47,924 nt of DNA, from contig JAQURK010000007.1 in the NCBI GenBank assembly GCA_028715645.1, forward strand, positions 1 through 47,924. Reading direction: 5' to 3'. Each line of letters opens with the position of its first letter. Positions within the stretch are counted from its first letter, which is position 1. Made by a program: the position numbers and the translations under genes. The notes below the pieces were generated by a model that was not told where the DNA came from, searched no databases, and saw nothing but the letters and a program-made list of their open reading frames with translations. Source of the DNA: Candidatus Omnitrophota bacterium (GTDB taxonomy: Bacteria; Omnitrophota; Gorgyraeia; JABMQH01). Positions 30,368 through 39,054 of this stretch are shown piece by piece.

Positions 30368-32251
30368 TCACTCTTTTTTATTTCCAAAAAGCGATTTTAA
30401 AGAATTCAATGCGTTATCCTTCAGACCCTCGTTCTTTATACTTTTCCGTAAATCGGCAATATAGGGTTTTATCAATGCCATCAATGATTCCTGGAATCCC
30501 CCGAATTCCGGGTTTTCCACGATCCCGCCGATATTAAACTTAAGCGTCAATGGGTCAACGCGGTTTATGGCATCGCATACGGTCGAAACGGGGACAAATC
30601 CCATCATAGGGCTTGCGCCGACCTTCGGCTCCAGCGCGTGGTTTTTCAGGTAGATTTCGTTGTATGAATTGATCGCATCACCATTGATCGATGTACGCGA
30701 GTTCAAGGTCAGCGCCCCACGCACTATATTTACCGGCAATGAATCATAATAGATGAAGCGTACGGCATTCAGATCGACGTCTTTGAGCTCAGCCCGCAGC
30801 TGTAGGTGGGGGACGCTGCCGCTGGTATCGTGCTCAAAATATATATCAACGCTGCCGGATGGCGTTCCCGCTTTGCTTACGGCGCCACGCAGGGCGCAGA
30901 GCCCGACTTTCACGCCGTTATCCGGATCGATACCGATGCGGCCCAGGCGCGCGTAAACATGCTCAATATCGATCGACTGTCTGTCGGCCGCTTTCAGGCT
31001 GACCCGCCCGTTATCGATGCCGATGTCGCGTATCTCGAACACGTACGTATTGTACTTAAAATGCACGCGCCTGCCCCGCGGCAGCGCGGCCACGCTACGC
31101 GCGCCTTTTTGGGCATCACGCTGTGCTTTCGCTGCCGCCTGATTTTTTTTCGCATACCGGTTCTTGATAACACCGTATATCCTGCCAAACCAGTCCTTTT
31201 TTCCCGCGACAGACTTCCATATGCCGGCCGCCTGCGCGGGTCTGCCAATGTCCTGGATGTTGAAGCTGCCGTCAGGCGCGCCTTCGATATCGATCGACGC
31301 CCCGGACAGGCGTATTGAAGAGAACGAGATACGCCCGGACAGGAGCGCCAGCGGGCTCATGCGGCATAAGGCGCTCTCTGCCTGCACTATACGCTGATCG
31401 GTCCGCTCGGGGTTAAACACCTTGAGCCCCTTAAGCGTAAACGAAAGCGTAAGCGGCCATACGTTCACTTTTTCAATGGATATCTTCGCGGCGTTGATTC
31501 TGTTGACGAAATTGACGATCGGCGGTCCGGCAAGCGGACTCAGGACCAAGCCAACGCCGATGTGCACAACAACCAGCATGATCGCGATTATCGCAAGACG
31601 TACGACGTAGATCCTTCTATGGATCCCTTTCGCAGGTCCCTTGTTGCGCCGCCAGAAAAAAAGTTTGTTTCTGAGCGCCCCGATCAATGTCGTCTTTATA
31701 CCGGCCTGATTGATATCAAGGCCCCTATTAAGCGTAACGATCGCCGACGCTTTATTAATAAATTTTATTTTTGAGACGACCTGCGCGACAAACGGATTTT
31801 TCAGTCCGCGCGCATATGAGCGTTGCATTCCAAGCGCCGTCTGTTTTGCTAAAAAATAGACCGGCACGGAGAGCATCGCCGAAGCGACAAAGCCGCCGCA
31901 CACAAGTGTATTGTTAAAATCCAGTAGCGCAATTAGCGGCAGCCCGGTGAACCAGCGCCAGAAACCGGTCAGAAAATATGCGTCGATCAGGAGATACCCG
32001 CCAAAGCGTTCCAGCAGGGAGCTAACACCCAGCAGGTAGACGGTTTTAAACAGCGGCAGCGTAAGCAACGTAGAGACGCGGTTTAACTTAAATACGAAAA
32101 AGAATACAACCAACATCAGCGCCATAGAACCGTTCAGCGGAATCAGACCAAGGAACATCCCTAGACAGACGCCAGTGGCGATCTCGCGCGCTGAGACATT
32201 CGCCTCGAGCAGTCCGATAATTCTTGATGGCAAATTTATAAACGATGACAT
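30368..32251 (-). CDS. DUF2062/TIGR03546-like domain fused to an AsmA/DUF748-like domain
   Basis: This protein has 627 residues. The N-terminal 170 or so match the TIGR03546/DUF2062 pattern (IATGVCLGMFLGLIPLNGSM, then membrane segments). After a basic linker and a further membrane helix (LAIIAIMLVVVHIGVGLVLS, about 225-245), a long extracytoplasmic beta-rich region has AsmA/DUF748 features: KISIEKVNVWPLTLSFTLKG and GRISFSSIRLSGASIDIEGA. These families belong to envelope lipid-transport and assembly bridges. TIGR03546 and TIGR03545 proteins are usually encoded by adjacent genes; here they seem fused. This supports a double-membrane envelope. Base composition is more GC-rich than the genes to its left and right. 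Confidence 0.75.
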   Translation of the reverse strand: MSSFINLPSRIIGLLEANVSAREIATGVCLGMFLGLIPLNGSMALMLVVFFFVFKLNRVSTLLTLPLFKTVYLLGVSSLLERFGGYLLIDAYFLTGFWRWFTGLPLIALLDFNNTLVCGGFVASAMLSVPVYFLAKQTALGMQRSYARGLKNPFVAQVVSKIKFINKASAIVTLNRGLDINQAGIKTTLIGALRNKLFFWRRNKGPAKGIHRRIYVVRLAIIAIMLVVVHIGVGLVLSPLAGPPIVNFVNRINAAKISIEKVNVWPLTLSFTLKGLKVFNPERTDQRIVQAESALCRMSPLALLSGRISFSSIRLSGASIDIEGAPDGSFNIQDIGRPAQAAGIWKSVAGKKDWFGRIYGVIKNRYAKKNQAAAKAQRDAQKGARSVAALPRGRRVHFKYNTYVFEIRDIGIDNGRVSLKAADRQSIDIEHVYARLGRIGIDPDNGVKVGLCALRGAVSKAGTPSGSVDIYFEHDTSGSVPHLQLRAELKDVDLNAVRFIYYDSLPVNIVRGALTLNSRTSINGDAINSYNEIYLKNHALEPKVGASPMMGFVPVSTVCDAINRVDPLTLKFNIGGIVENPEFGGFQESLMALIKPYIADLRKSIKNEGLKDNALNSLKSLFGNKKE

Positions 32252-32312
32252 ATTTTCACCTCATCTCTTGACCCCATATCTTTCCCTTTTTAGACATTCG
32301 CTACCAGCATGC

Positions 32313-32534
32313 TCAAAGTGTGCCGTTGATGAATAAGGTGAGTATGCCCAAGGTAAGGATGTTTATTGGGAGGGTGATAAAGATAATCAAGGGCCGAACA
32401 AAGGCATTAATGATACCAAGAACCAGGGCGATTACAAATGCGGTCAGGGTGCTTGAAACCTCAATGCCTTTTACGATGTGAGCGACGATAAAAATCGATA
32501 TTGCGTTGATCAGCCATCTCAATAGAAAATACAT
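32313..32534 (-). CDS. Phage-holin-family-IV-like membrane protein, C-terminally short
   Basis: This protein has 73 residues from the ATG at 32534, which has AAGGA upstream. FLLRWLINAISIFIVAHIVK, AFVIALVLGIINAFVRPLII and LPINILTLGILTLFINGTL match the PF04020-like small membrane proteins (about 110 residues). The family normally continues through a fourth helix after the FINA/LLL segment. Here a TGA follows FINGTL at once and no other frame restores the missing part. It is either a truncated allele or a short variant. The function of the chromosomal members is unknown. Confidence 0.75.
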   Translation of the reverse strand: MYFLLRWLINAISIFIVAHIVKGIEVSSTLTAFVIALVLGIINAFVRPLIIFITLPINILTLGILTLFINGTL

Positions 32535-32553
32535 TTTTTGTTCCTTTCTTACC

Positions 32554-33189
32554 TTATTTATGGATGAAACCAAAAAGGATGCTGATTACACCATAAATCA
32601 GATTCTGCATGAAAATTATTACCGGATTTAGCAGCCCGGTAAACAATAAAAGGATGAGGATAAAAAAACCGTAAGGTTCTACTCTTGCGAAAGTTAGCTG
32701 GGCCTGATAGGAAAGAAAGCTCATAAGGATCTTTGAGCCGTCCAGCGGCGGGATAGGGATAAGATTGAAGGCGCCAAGTATAATGTTGATCTTCGCCGCT
32801 ATGGGCAGAATAGCCATTAAGGCCGAATTGGTATTTACGGCATCAAATTGCATTAAAAATAGCGAGACGATGGCTATTAGAATATTCGTGGCGCAGCCTG
32901 CCAGGGCGACGAAGAATAACCCAAATTGCCTGCTTGCCAAGCGGTCATAATTGATGGGAACAGGCCTTGCCCAGCCGAAGCCGGCGATAAAAAGCATGAG
33001 TGTGCCGATAGGATCAAGATGGGAGACGGGATTAAGCGTCAGCCTGCCGCTTAGATAGGCGGTGTCATCGCCGAACAGGCGCGCTATCCAGCCGTGCGCG
33101 ATTTCATGAAGAATAATGGAATAAAGAAGAATGACTGCGAGGAGCAGGAAAAGGACCGGATTGCTGTATAGAAGCGAAATTAATCCCAT
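32554..33189 (-). CDS. Site-2 protease family (M50) intramembrane metalloprotease
   Basis: This 211-residue protein has the zinc-binding HEIAH (28-32, in ILHEIAHGWIARLFGDDTA) and the second conserved motif NLIPIPPLDGSKIL supplying the aspartate ligand. GRLTLNPVSHLDPIGTLMLF and GWARPVPINYDRL are typical of the compact S2P group without PDZ domain. Its substrate is unknown; S2P enzymes cut membrane-bound regulators or signal remnants. The holin-like gene begins 19 bases after its stop. Confidence 0.92.
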   Translation of the reverse strand: MGLISLLYSNPVLFLLLAVILLYSIILHEIAHGWIARLFGDDTAYLSGRLTLNPVSHLDPIGTLMLFIAGFGWARPVPINYDRLASRQFGLFFVALAGCATNILIAIVSLFLMQFDAVNTNSALMAILPIAAKINIILGAFNLIPIPPLDGSKILMSFLSYQAQLTFARVEPYGFFILILLLFTGLLNPVIIFMQNLIYGVISILFGFIHK

Positions 33190-33706
33190 GTACCTATGGA
33201 TAGCACAGTATTGAAATCATGCAAATGGGCCTGTTCCACTTTATTCTGACATTTTCCGTCTCGCCAATTTTTTGGATTACCCCAAAAAAATTGGCGGTGC
33301 GTTCTTTCTTTTGTTCGAACACATTTTAGAGGGTCTCCCTCTAAAACCGCCTAAATTTCCCAGCGTGTTGGCTCGGCTACGGCCGTCCTCACCACACTCG
33401 TGAAAAATGCTTATGTATGTAAGAGCTAAGGGCTCGTCCGCCTACGACCGAGGACGCAATGTCCGAGGAAATGCCGCGGCCTCCGGACGAGGCCGCCTAC
33501 GATTACGTAAAACCTCTATGGACGGCGGAGCACCGAGCCACAAACCAGCAATGCAGGCCAAAAGGCAGATTTTGCAGGCCCCAAAATCTGCCTTTTGGCA
33601 AACAAATAACGAAAAACTTGGAGTGAACTTACCGAACTATCAAAAATGCCTCAAGGGGTATATCTTGGTACTATTATATGCTATTAATGCCTTATTGAGT
33701 AGAATT
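33190..33706. other. Gene-poor stretch at the left border of the defence island
   Basis: No convincing gene is seen. The stretch holds an imperfect inverted repeat (33262-33296, CGCCAATTTTTT against AAAAAAATTGGCG), a very strong hairpin (33557-33599) and a GC-rich patch with echoing words (TCGTCCGCCTACGA, GGCCGCCTACGA, 33430-33505). Composition shifts sharply here, so it could be remnants at an insertion boundary. Confidence 0.5.
33557..33599. repeat. 18-base perfect inverted repeat
   Basis: Arms 33557-33574 and 33582-33599 are perfectly complementary around a 7-base loop. Neither strand continues with a proper T run, so it is not a standard terminator. Confidence 0.7.
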
Positions 33707-34126
33707 TTATCGTCTGCCCCACCAAATCCACCCAAGCAATCTAACTCCCAGATAATAAAATTTGGCTGCACCAAACCCGTCCCTTTTTAGAATGGCATAA
33801 AACTCTCTGTCGATTTCTTCACGTTTTATCAGGTGTTTTAAGTCTTTACTAAATTGATAAAATACATCATGAATCATCGAGGCATAATAGGTTTTTGGTT
33901 GTCCGGTTTCATAATTCAGGACCCCTTCGGACGTCCCGAAATACATATCTCTTATCTTTAGTATCTTAGGGCTGCAACCATCCCATGCATAGCCGCGCTT
34001 ATTCGTACCTTTGACCGTGATCATGCCGTTCTGGTCAAGCTTAAACCATTCATTCTCTAAAAAACGGCCGGTAATGGAGGATTTATGTGGGTAATCTTCT
34101 TTTATGCAATAAACGTATACGGTCAT
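33707..34126 (-). CDS. DUF1353-like protein
   Basis: This protein has 139 residues from the ATG at 34126; a longer frame reaching 34195 would overlap the nuclease gene. KRGYAWDGCSPKI, followed by YYASMIHDVFYQFSKDL and EIDREFYAILKRDG, resembles the DUF1353 pattern (tDGcS...LHDxLY...aDrxf), often found in phage or mobile regions. The C-terminus has a hydrophobic segment (FYYLGVRLLGWIWWG). The function is unknown. It lies 20 bases after the nuclease gene and is probably cotranscribed with it. Confidence 0.65.
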   Translation of the reverse strand: MTVYVYCIKEDYPHKSSITGRFLENEWFKLDQNGMITVKGTNKRGYAWDGCSPKILKIRDMYFGTSEGVLNYETGQPKTYYASMIHDVFYQFSKDLKHLIKREEIDREFYAILKRDGFGAAKFYYLGVRLLGWIWWGRR

Positions 34127-34146
34127 TGTTTGGGTTCCAATATATT

Positions 34147-34902
34147 CTACTTCATAACTTCGTTGGCAGAATCTATATAAGCACAATAATCGCAATCTTC
34201 GTCTGCCGACGGTATCTCGTTACTATTAAGACATGAGTGGATATCTTTTACGGTGTTTTCAACCCATCCATCATTACCTTCATAAGGAATAATCGTAATA
34301 TCAAATTCTAGCTTGCCATCGAATTTTTCCGCAGCTAACCTGCCATTACAATATACAAAGTACCCGGTCTTTGATATCTTGTATCCATTTTGTCGAAGAA
34401 GCCATTGATATATTTCCATCTGCCGTTTATACCCATCCTGCCAATCTTTATCAAGCGCAATAATCTCCTCGGTTTTCGCAGTAGCCTTGTAATCAACAAC
34501 AATATATTCTTCCGCGGGATTCTGCCAAAGATCATCAATGGCGCCGAATATCAGGAGGTTCGTCGGATTGTAGAGATATCGCACCCCTTTAAAATTATTC
34601 CGCCAATCATCAAGCTCCGGATGCTGTGCCGGGATCGCATCTATCTTATATTTCTTCATGAGCTCATGTGCTTCCTTATTCTCACGTAATAGATCGAACT
34701 CTTTTTTGAGCAGTTTATCTACAGCGCTGTTCAGCGTATAAGGAAACATTGGGGGCCGATCCACCCCTAGCCTTCTATCAAGATAGAAACATCTTGGGCA
34801 TGACATATAGAGTTCTATACGGGAACGACTCAGCTTGAATGGCGTCTTACTCGTCGGATCATATAGATTATTAGTACGGTTTGCGGTATAGTATTCACTC
34901 AT
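34147..34902 (-). CDS. PD-(D/E)XK nuclease with RecB/Cas4-like Fe-S cysteines
   Basis: This 251-residue protein has KLSRSRIELYMSCPRCFYLD at the N-terminus, then GAIDDLW and EYIVVDYKATAKTEE, the D...(D/E)xK active site. QMEIYQWLLRQNGY is the conserved QxxxY helix. Cysteines in CPRC and the C-terminal CDYC could bind a 4Fe-4S cluster, as in Cas4 and AddB. No cas genes or repeats are nearby, so it is probably not Cas4 itself. It sits at the island's end, after the KTSC gene. A defence or DNA-repair role is inferred. Confidence 0.85.
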   Translation of the reverse strand: MSEYYTANRTNNLYDPTSKTPFKLSRSRIELYMSCPRCFYLDRRLGVDRPPMFPYTLNSAVDKLLKKEFDLLRENKEAHELMKKYKIDAIPAQHPELDDWRNNFKGVRYLYNPTNLLIFGAIDDLWQNPAEEYIVVDYKATAKTEEIIALDKDWQDGYKRQMEIYQWLLRQNGYKISKTGYFVYCNGRLAAEKFDGKLEFDITIIPYEGNDGWVENTVKDIHSCLNSNEIPSADEDCDYCAYIDSANEVMK

Positions 34903-34953
34903 ATGTTATAGGATGTGCCTAAATAGACGTTTGATAATTTCTAGTCTGTTCTA

Positions 34954-35166
34954 TCACTTTTGGGAATATTGATAATTCGATTTGATAGCCCTATTCAAGA
35001 AACTGCCCTTTGATGGGGCGGCCATAAGCTCATCATAAACTTCTTGCGGTACTCCGTGATAAACGTATTCTGTCCCCGACAGAAAGCGTACATGCAATTC
35101 TTGAGCGGCTTGATCATAACCAATCGCTTCAATATTAGACGAGTCCACAAAATGCATATCAACCAT
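34954..35166 (-). CDS. KTSC-domain protein coupled to HerA
   Basis: This protein has 70 residues from the ATG at 35166 (AGGAGA 8 bases upstream). The whole protein is one KTSC domain: MHFVDSSNIEAIGYDQAAQE, LHVRFLSGTEYVYHGVPQEV, and GSFLNRAIKSNY. KTSC domains occur alone or at the end of lysyl-tRNA synthetases and other proteins; the biochemical role is poorly defined. The start overlaps the HerA stop by 8 bases (ATGGTTGA), so it is translated with the SIR2-HerA pair and may be a third component or a modulator. Confidence 0.88.
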   Translation of the reverse strand: MVDMHFVDSSNIEAIGYDQAAQELHVRFLSGTEYVYHGVPQEVYDELMAAPSKGSFLNRAIKSNYQYSQK

Positions 35167-36949
35167 TGTTTGTTTCTCCTGTGTTAAATATCGATTGACG
35201 ACGCCAATTTTCGAGTGCTTTTTTATAATCACTTCCATCAGGTCGTACTGCCATCCACGCAGCTAATACATCTGGATCGCCGCCTATGGGTTTGTTGTTT
35301 GCTCGATAAAATTGAATGCGAGAAGGAATGGGCATGGCTTCGCCGATAACCAAACCTTCCCCCGTCCTCAATGAAGGCAACATGCCCGCTAATGCTCCTA
35401 AATCATCAGGCATAGTAGATGCAACCCGTTCTCGATCTCTTGGATTTGTAACCCTCAAAGCAATAATTGTTCCACACTGACTCAAAACTGTACTTTCTAC
35501 CTCGGTCGGGCGTTGGGTTACAATACATAAACCCGCACCGTATTTACGTCCTTCTTTAGCTATCTTTGTAACAGTCCGGTGCGCTGGGCTGTCCTTCCCT
35601 TCGGGTAAGAATATATGGGCTTCTTCCAAAACAATGAGCAAGGGTTGTTTTCGGCCTCCCACTGAAAGATCCGCTGCCCAAAAAAGCATGTCATAAACAA
35701 TCCTCAACATTGTGCCAACAACCGTAGACAATATTTCCGATGGCATTCCAGATACGTCCAAAACTGTTATAGGTTTATCATGTCCAATCCAAGTCTGAAC
35801 AAGAGTATCCAGGTCTTTTAATGTTTTACCCGCAACATCTGGTGTGTAATCCGGCCCCGGATTAAAGAGAAAATTAAATCTAGTGTCTTGTAACCGACTT
35901 TTAAGAAGCTCTAGCTGTTTCATCAGTCTCCTCGGGGTCGGATTTGCAAATGGAGCAGAACTACCTAATGCCGGTTTTGGATAAATATTAGATATAAGTT
36001 TTTCGGAATCACCTATCGTTGTTGGCGTGCACAAATCCCTTCCTTGATTTTGATTAAACGTTTGCCTTTCAAAATCATCAAAATCAAACCAGAGCTTTCT
36101 AATGTTAAATGATATCGGAGAATCTGACGTAATAGCTGTTTCTGGAGGCTTTGGTGTCAATGTTAATGCTGTACTCTTTTTTCTTTCTTTAATTTCATCT
36201 CTAATTGCTGAGTCGCTTGCTGGCTGCATTTCCCCAAAGGCTATATCTCTCAACTCATCAAATGGGAGGGCCCAGAAAGGAACGTGAAGAGGTTTCTCGC
36301 CTTTGGATATATCGGGATTGACTCGAAAAGTATAACCGTACTTTCCAATGGAAGATGCATATTCCCCGTGAGGATCTATAACGAGAACGCGAGATGCTTT
36401 AAGGCCCTGCGTTGCAAGAGCTTCCAAAAGCACTGCAACAAAATTAGATTTTCCAGCACCCGTTGAACCAACAATGGCAGAATGCCTGGCGACCAGTTTT
36501 GCCAAATCTAGCCTTCCCTCAATTCCTGATGAAGCAGCAATGTGGCCGACTGTAATAGCTTTATCTTGAAGAGTTGAGCCATAGATTATCTTGACATCAT
36601 CAGGAGTAACAATGTGAACTTCATCCTGAATCGTTGGGTACTGACTTACGCATCTCTCAAACGAATCCCCAACAGACTCCCCAAAAAGCGTGACAGAAAT
36701 CCATCTATGTCCATGATTTGGTTCGAGAGGATCTTTTTGAGGAGCTGCAGCAGCCCCTACCAAAGTACACACAGCGTAAAGTTGTGTATACCCCAACGGT
36801 ATGCGCACGAATGCGCCAATCTGACCTATTCTATATGATTGACCCGCAACCATAACAAGGGTGGGCATATGATCAAGAAGACACACTGTAACCACGCCAC
36901 CATTTACAGAGTCAACGTGACCAATCAGAGTAGGATTTTTTCCAATCAT
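35159..36949 (-). CDS. herA: HerA-type ATPase of a SIR2-HerA defence system
   Basis: This 596-residue protein has an N-terminal HAS-barrel-like domain (about 1-130), then the FtsK/HerA ATPase core. Walker A is GSTGAGKSNF (161-170), followed by VLVIDPHGEYASSIGKYG, Walker B LLIVLEEAHIFLPEG, and KIAKEGRKYGAGLCIVTQRP with VLSQCGTIIALRV. HerA ATPases form hexamers that translocate DNA with NurA nuclease. Paired with SIR2 proteins they form an anti-phage complex reported to deplete NAD and degrade nucleic acid. It follows the SIR2 gene by 4 bases. No NurA gene is present, which supports the SIR2-HerA reading. Confidence 0.9.
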   Translation of the reverse strand: MIGKNPTLIGHVDSVNGGVVTVCLLDHMPTLVMVAGQSYRIGQIGAFVRIPLGYTQLYAVCTLVGAAAAPQKDPLEPNHGHRWISVTLFGESVGDSFERCVSQYPTIQDEVHIVTPDDVKIIYGSTLQDKAITVGHIAASSGIEGRLDLAKLVARHSAIVGSTGAGKSNFVAVLLEALATQGLKASRVLVIDPHGEYASSIGKYGYTFRVNPDISKGEKPLHVPFWALPFDELRDIAFGEMQPASDSAIRDEIKERKKSTALTLTPKPPETAITSDSPISFNIRKLWFDFDDFERQTFNQNQGRDLCTPTTIGDSEKLISNIYPKPALGSSAPFANPTPRRLMKQLELLKSRLQDTRFNFLFNPGPDYTPDVAGKTLKDLDTLVQTWIGHDKPITVLDVSGMPSEILSTVVGTMLRIVYDMLFWAADLSVGGRKQPLLIVLEEAHIFLPEGKDSPAHRTVTKIAKEGRKYGAGLCIVTQRPTEVESTVLSQCGTIIALRVTNPRDRERVASTMPDDLGALAGMLPSLRTGEGLVIGEAMPIPSRIQFYRANNKPIGGDPDVLAAWMAVRPDGSDYKKALENWRRQSIFNTGETNNG

Positions 36950-36953
36950 CAGA

Positions 36954-38213
36954 TTACCCGATTTTTCGTCCCATTGTGTTCAGAAATTTGCAAAGCCAAT
37001 TGAAATCGCCTAAGCGAACTGTTCCTGTGAAATTATCCGCAGAAACTGCCACAGCAGGAGCTACCGTTCCAACCTCCACGCAAGCTTTGCTGTCAAAGGC
37101 AACATCCATAAACGAACTACTCTTATCATCAACTGGCTGAATTAATCGCCATGTACCCAATCGTCCTGAGATAACTCCTGAACTAGGGCCCAAAACCGTA
37201 AAGTTAGATCTTCTCTTTGCCCATTCTACGAGTTGAACGTTTGATGATAGCTCTTCATATTGTAGTGAAATAACATGAGTAGTTGGTCTATTATCGAGAT
37301 TATTAAAAATAATCGCATTAATGTGCTCGTCACCAAAACTATATCCACACGTAATTAGCATGGCATGTTCTTTATTTAAGACATTGGATAATCTATCCAA
37401 TAATGCCAGGTAAGGCTGTTTACGCGACTCATCGTATTTTCGGTGAGACGGGAGAATCATCTCTCCTGACGGAATTGGCTCAGAATAACGTATGATTTTT
37501 TGTTCAAGCTTGTTTTTCGCAATTTTCCAATTGATCGATCCATGAATCTTCCAAAGACGAATCCAGCTAGAGGGCGGGATAATTTCGGATCTATCCAAAC
37601 TGTCAGCATAAAAAAATGGCGCACTTGAGCCGACAAAACCATCAAACACGGGAATATGCATAGCCTCGAGAGATCTTTCAATCAAAATGTCATAATTTGT
37701 TGTGAATATTTCCACCGGAGCGGTCCTTGCCGCACATTTAATCCACGTGGCAAAATCATCGTGCGGTAGATTTTCAGGGATATCCTCTTTCTTTGGATTT
37801 GCAGCTCCAGCGATTGTTTTCAATATCGAGGTCTCTAATTTTTCAAGATCAGATTTTTCGAGATCCAGTAATTTCTCACCTTTACCAATCGCATCAATTT
37901 TAAAATGAATGCGCGACAAAATATTTTCAATGTTAGCCGGTTTCTTACATTCAGTACATTGGGATTCTAATATTTCCCATGCTTTTTCAAAATTGGTGCC
38001 TAAATTTTTTACAGCCGCTTTGCATCTTTCAGTTAACAGTTTAACGGCTGGTACAAGCGGTTTATGCTCCCTCTTCGCACCAGCGGCTGGTAAAGGAGCG
38101 ATATTTATTGAACTTGAAGTTCCAGCTCCGAATAGAAATATTAGTGTTTTATCGTGGGCTGCAAGGTGATCGCGTAAATCCTCAACTACTTTTCTTGGGT
38201 CGTGTGTACTCAA
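36954..38213 (-). CDS. SIR2-domain NADase-like defence protein
   Basis: This 419-residue protein starts at TTG (38213) with GGAGG 7 bases upstream. SIR2 motifs: GAGTSSS (29-35) for NAD binding, EIFTTNYDILIERSL, WKIHGSINW with the catalytic-type histidine, and MLITCGYSFGDEHINAIIF at the end of the fold. The C-terminal 130 residues form a separate beta-rich domain. SIR2 proteins of this class in defence systems hydrolyse NAD on infection. A HerA ATPase is encoded 4 bases downstream. No sirtuin zinc finger is present, fitting NADase rather than deacylase function. Role inferred from the pair. Confidence 0.9.
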   Translation of the reverse strand: MSTHDPRKVVEDLRDHLAAHDKTLIFLFGAGTSSSINIAPLPAAGAKREHKPLVPAVKLLTERCKAAVKNLGTNFEKAWEILESQCTECKKPANIENILSRIHFKIDAIGKGEKLLDLEKSDLEKLETSILKTIAGAANPKKEDIPENLPHDDFATWIKCAARTAPVEIFTTNYDILIERSLEAMHIPVFDGFVGSSAPFFYADSLDRSEIIPPSSWIRLWKIHGSINWKIAKNKLEQKIIRYSEPIPSGEMILPSHRKYDESRKQPYLALLDRLSNVLNKEHAMLITCGYSFGDEHINAIIFNNLDNRPTTHVISLQYEELSSNVQLVEWAKRRSNFTVLGPSSGVISGRLGTWRLIQPVDDKSSSFMDVAFDSKACVEVGTVAPAVAVSADNFTGTVRLGDFNWLCKFLNTMGRKIG

Positions 38214-38300
38214 AGGAATACCTCCGCGTTAAAATAGTAGATAACCACTAATATCTTATGGTGCCATCCTATAATTTTATGGGCTGGTCATTTCTGGACC

Positions 38301-38312
38301 GTCCTTAAGGAC
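38301..38312. promoter_or_regulatory. 12-base perfect palindrome between the R-M pair and SIR2
   Basis: GTCCTTAAGGAC lies in the 184-base gap between the restriction endonuclease stop and the SIR2 start. It could be an operator for the SIR2-HerA transcript or the 3' border of the R-M unit. The rest of the gap is AT-rich with no gene seen. Confidence 0.3.
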
Positions 38313-38397
38313 GCCGTACAATTAATAATGTCCTGGATCATATTCAAACGTCCAATTTTTTTATCTATAATTTTCATACCTTTTTAAGGGAATAATC

Positions 38398-39054
38398 TTA
38401 TTTTTTAACTTTCTCGTTTAAAATTCGGCCGTATACGGTTTTCAAAATTTCGTCAAAGGATTTTCTTTTAATAGTCGCCTGATCTTTGCCAATTTTAATA
38501 GTCTTAAATATATTTATCAATTTTTCATAAAAACCTTCTCCAAAGAAATAATCCCAGAATTCTTTTCCTACTAGGACAATATCGGCACTGCTGTAGACTT
38601 CTTTACCCCATATTTTAGAAATTTGACTCTTAACCCCATAAGAAAAAGCTATGGTGGTTACGCATGCTGGATTTTTTGCCTTTAATTTATCAAAGGCGCT
38701 TTTAGTTTTTCTCAGAGCAGGCCGAGTAAATCCTTCGGGGCCACTTTTTAGCTGAACGTAATGGATCTTGCTATCTTTCTTTATTACAAGATCTATATCT
38801 TCCATATTGGCTTCGGAATCCAAAATTTTGGCTATTTCTTGCAATAAACTACCAAAGGAAGTTACAATACCGCGTTGTAATCTTTGAGTAATAAAAAATT
38901 TCCAAACTTTTTCTTCGGTATCAAGTTTAAGCGCGCCTGCTAAAAAAGGATTTATTGCTAAGTCCTCTCTTTTTAACTTTTCATATTTCTGTGTCATCTC
39001 AATAATATATTCTGCTATCTTTTCTCGTATTTTCTGTTCTTTATTCTTATCCAT
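38398..39054 (-). CDS. PmeII-like type II restriction endonuclease
   Basis: This protein has 218 residues from the ATG at 39054, which overlaps the methyltransferase stop as TAATG; a GGAG site lies 9 bases upstream. The catalytic PD-(D/E)XK-like core is NMEDIDLVIKKDSKIHYVQLKSG (D...QLKSG), followed by TRPALRKTKSAFDKLKAKNP. The fold and size match the PmeII/ScaI-like group. Translation coupled to the methyltransferase gives modification first, as expected for a toxic nuclease. The recognition sequence cannot be told from this window. Confidence 0.82.
   Translation of the reverse strand: MDKNKEQKIREKIAEYIIEMTQKYEKLKREDLAINPFLAGALKLDTEEKVWKFFITQRLQRGIVTSFGSLLQEIAKILDSEANMEDIDLVIKKDSKIHYVQLKSGPEGFTRPALRKTKSAFDKLKAKNPACVTTIAFSYGVKSQISKIWGKEVYSSADIVLVGKEFWDYFFGEGFYEKLINIFKTIKIGKDQATIKRKSFDEILKTVYGRILNEKVKK

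Noticed and set aside
33407..33790. Plus-strand frame of 127 codons at the island border
   Set aside because: Composition is not protein-like, it covers the strong hairpin and overlaps the DUF1353-like gene; no ribosome-binding site.
34147..34902. Cas4 and an associated CRISPR array
   Set aside because: No direct-repeat array or other cas gene is seen in the window; the Cas4-like features are shared by many RecB-type nucleases.
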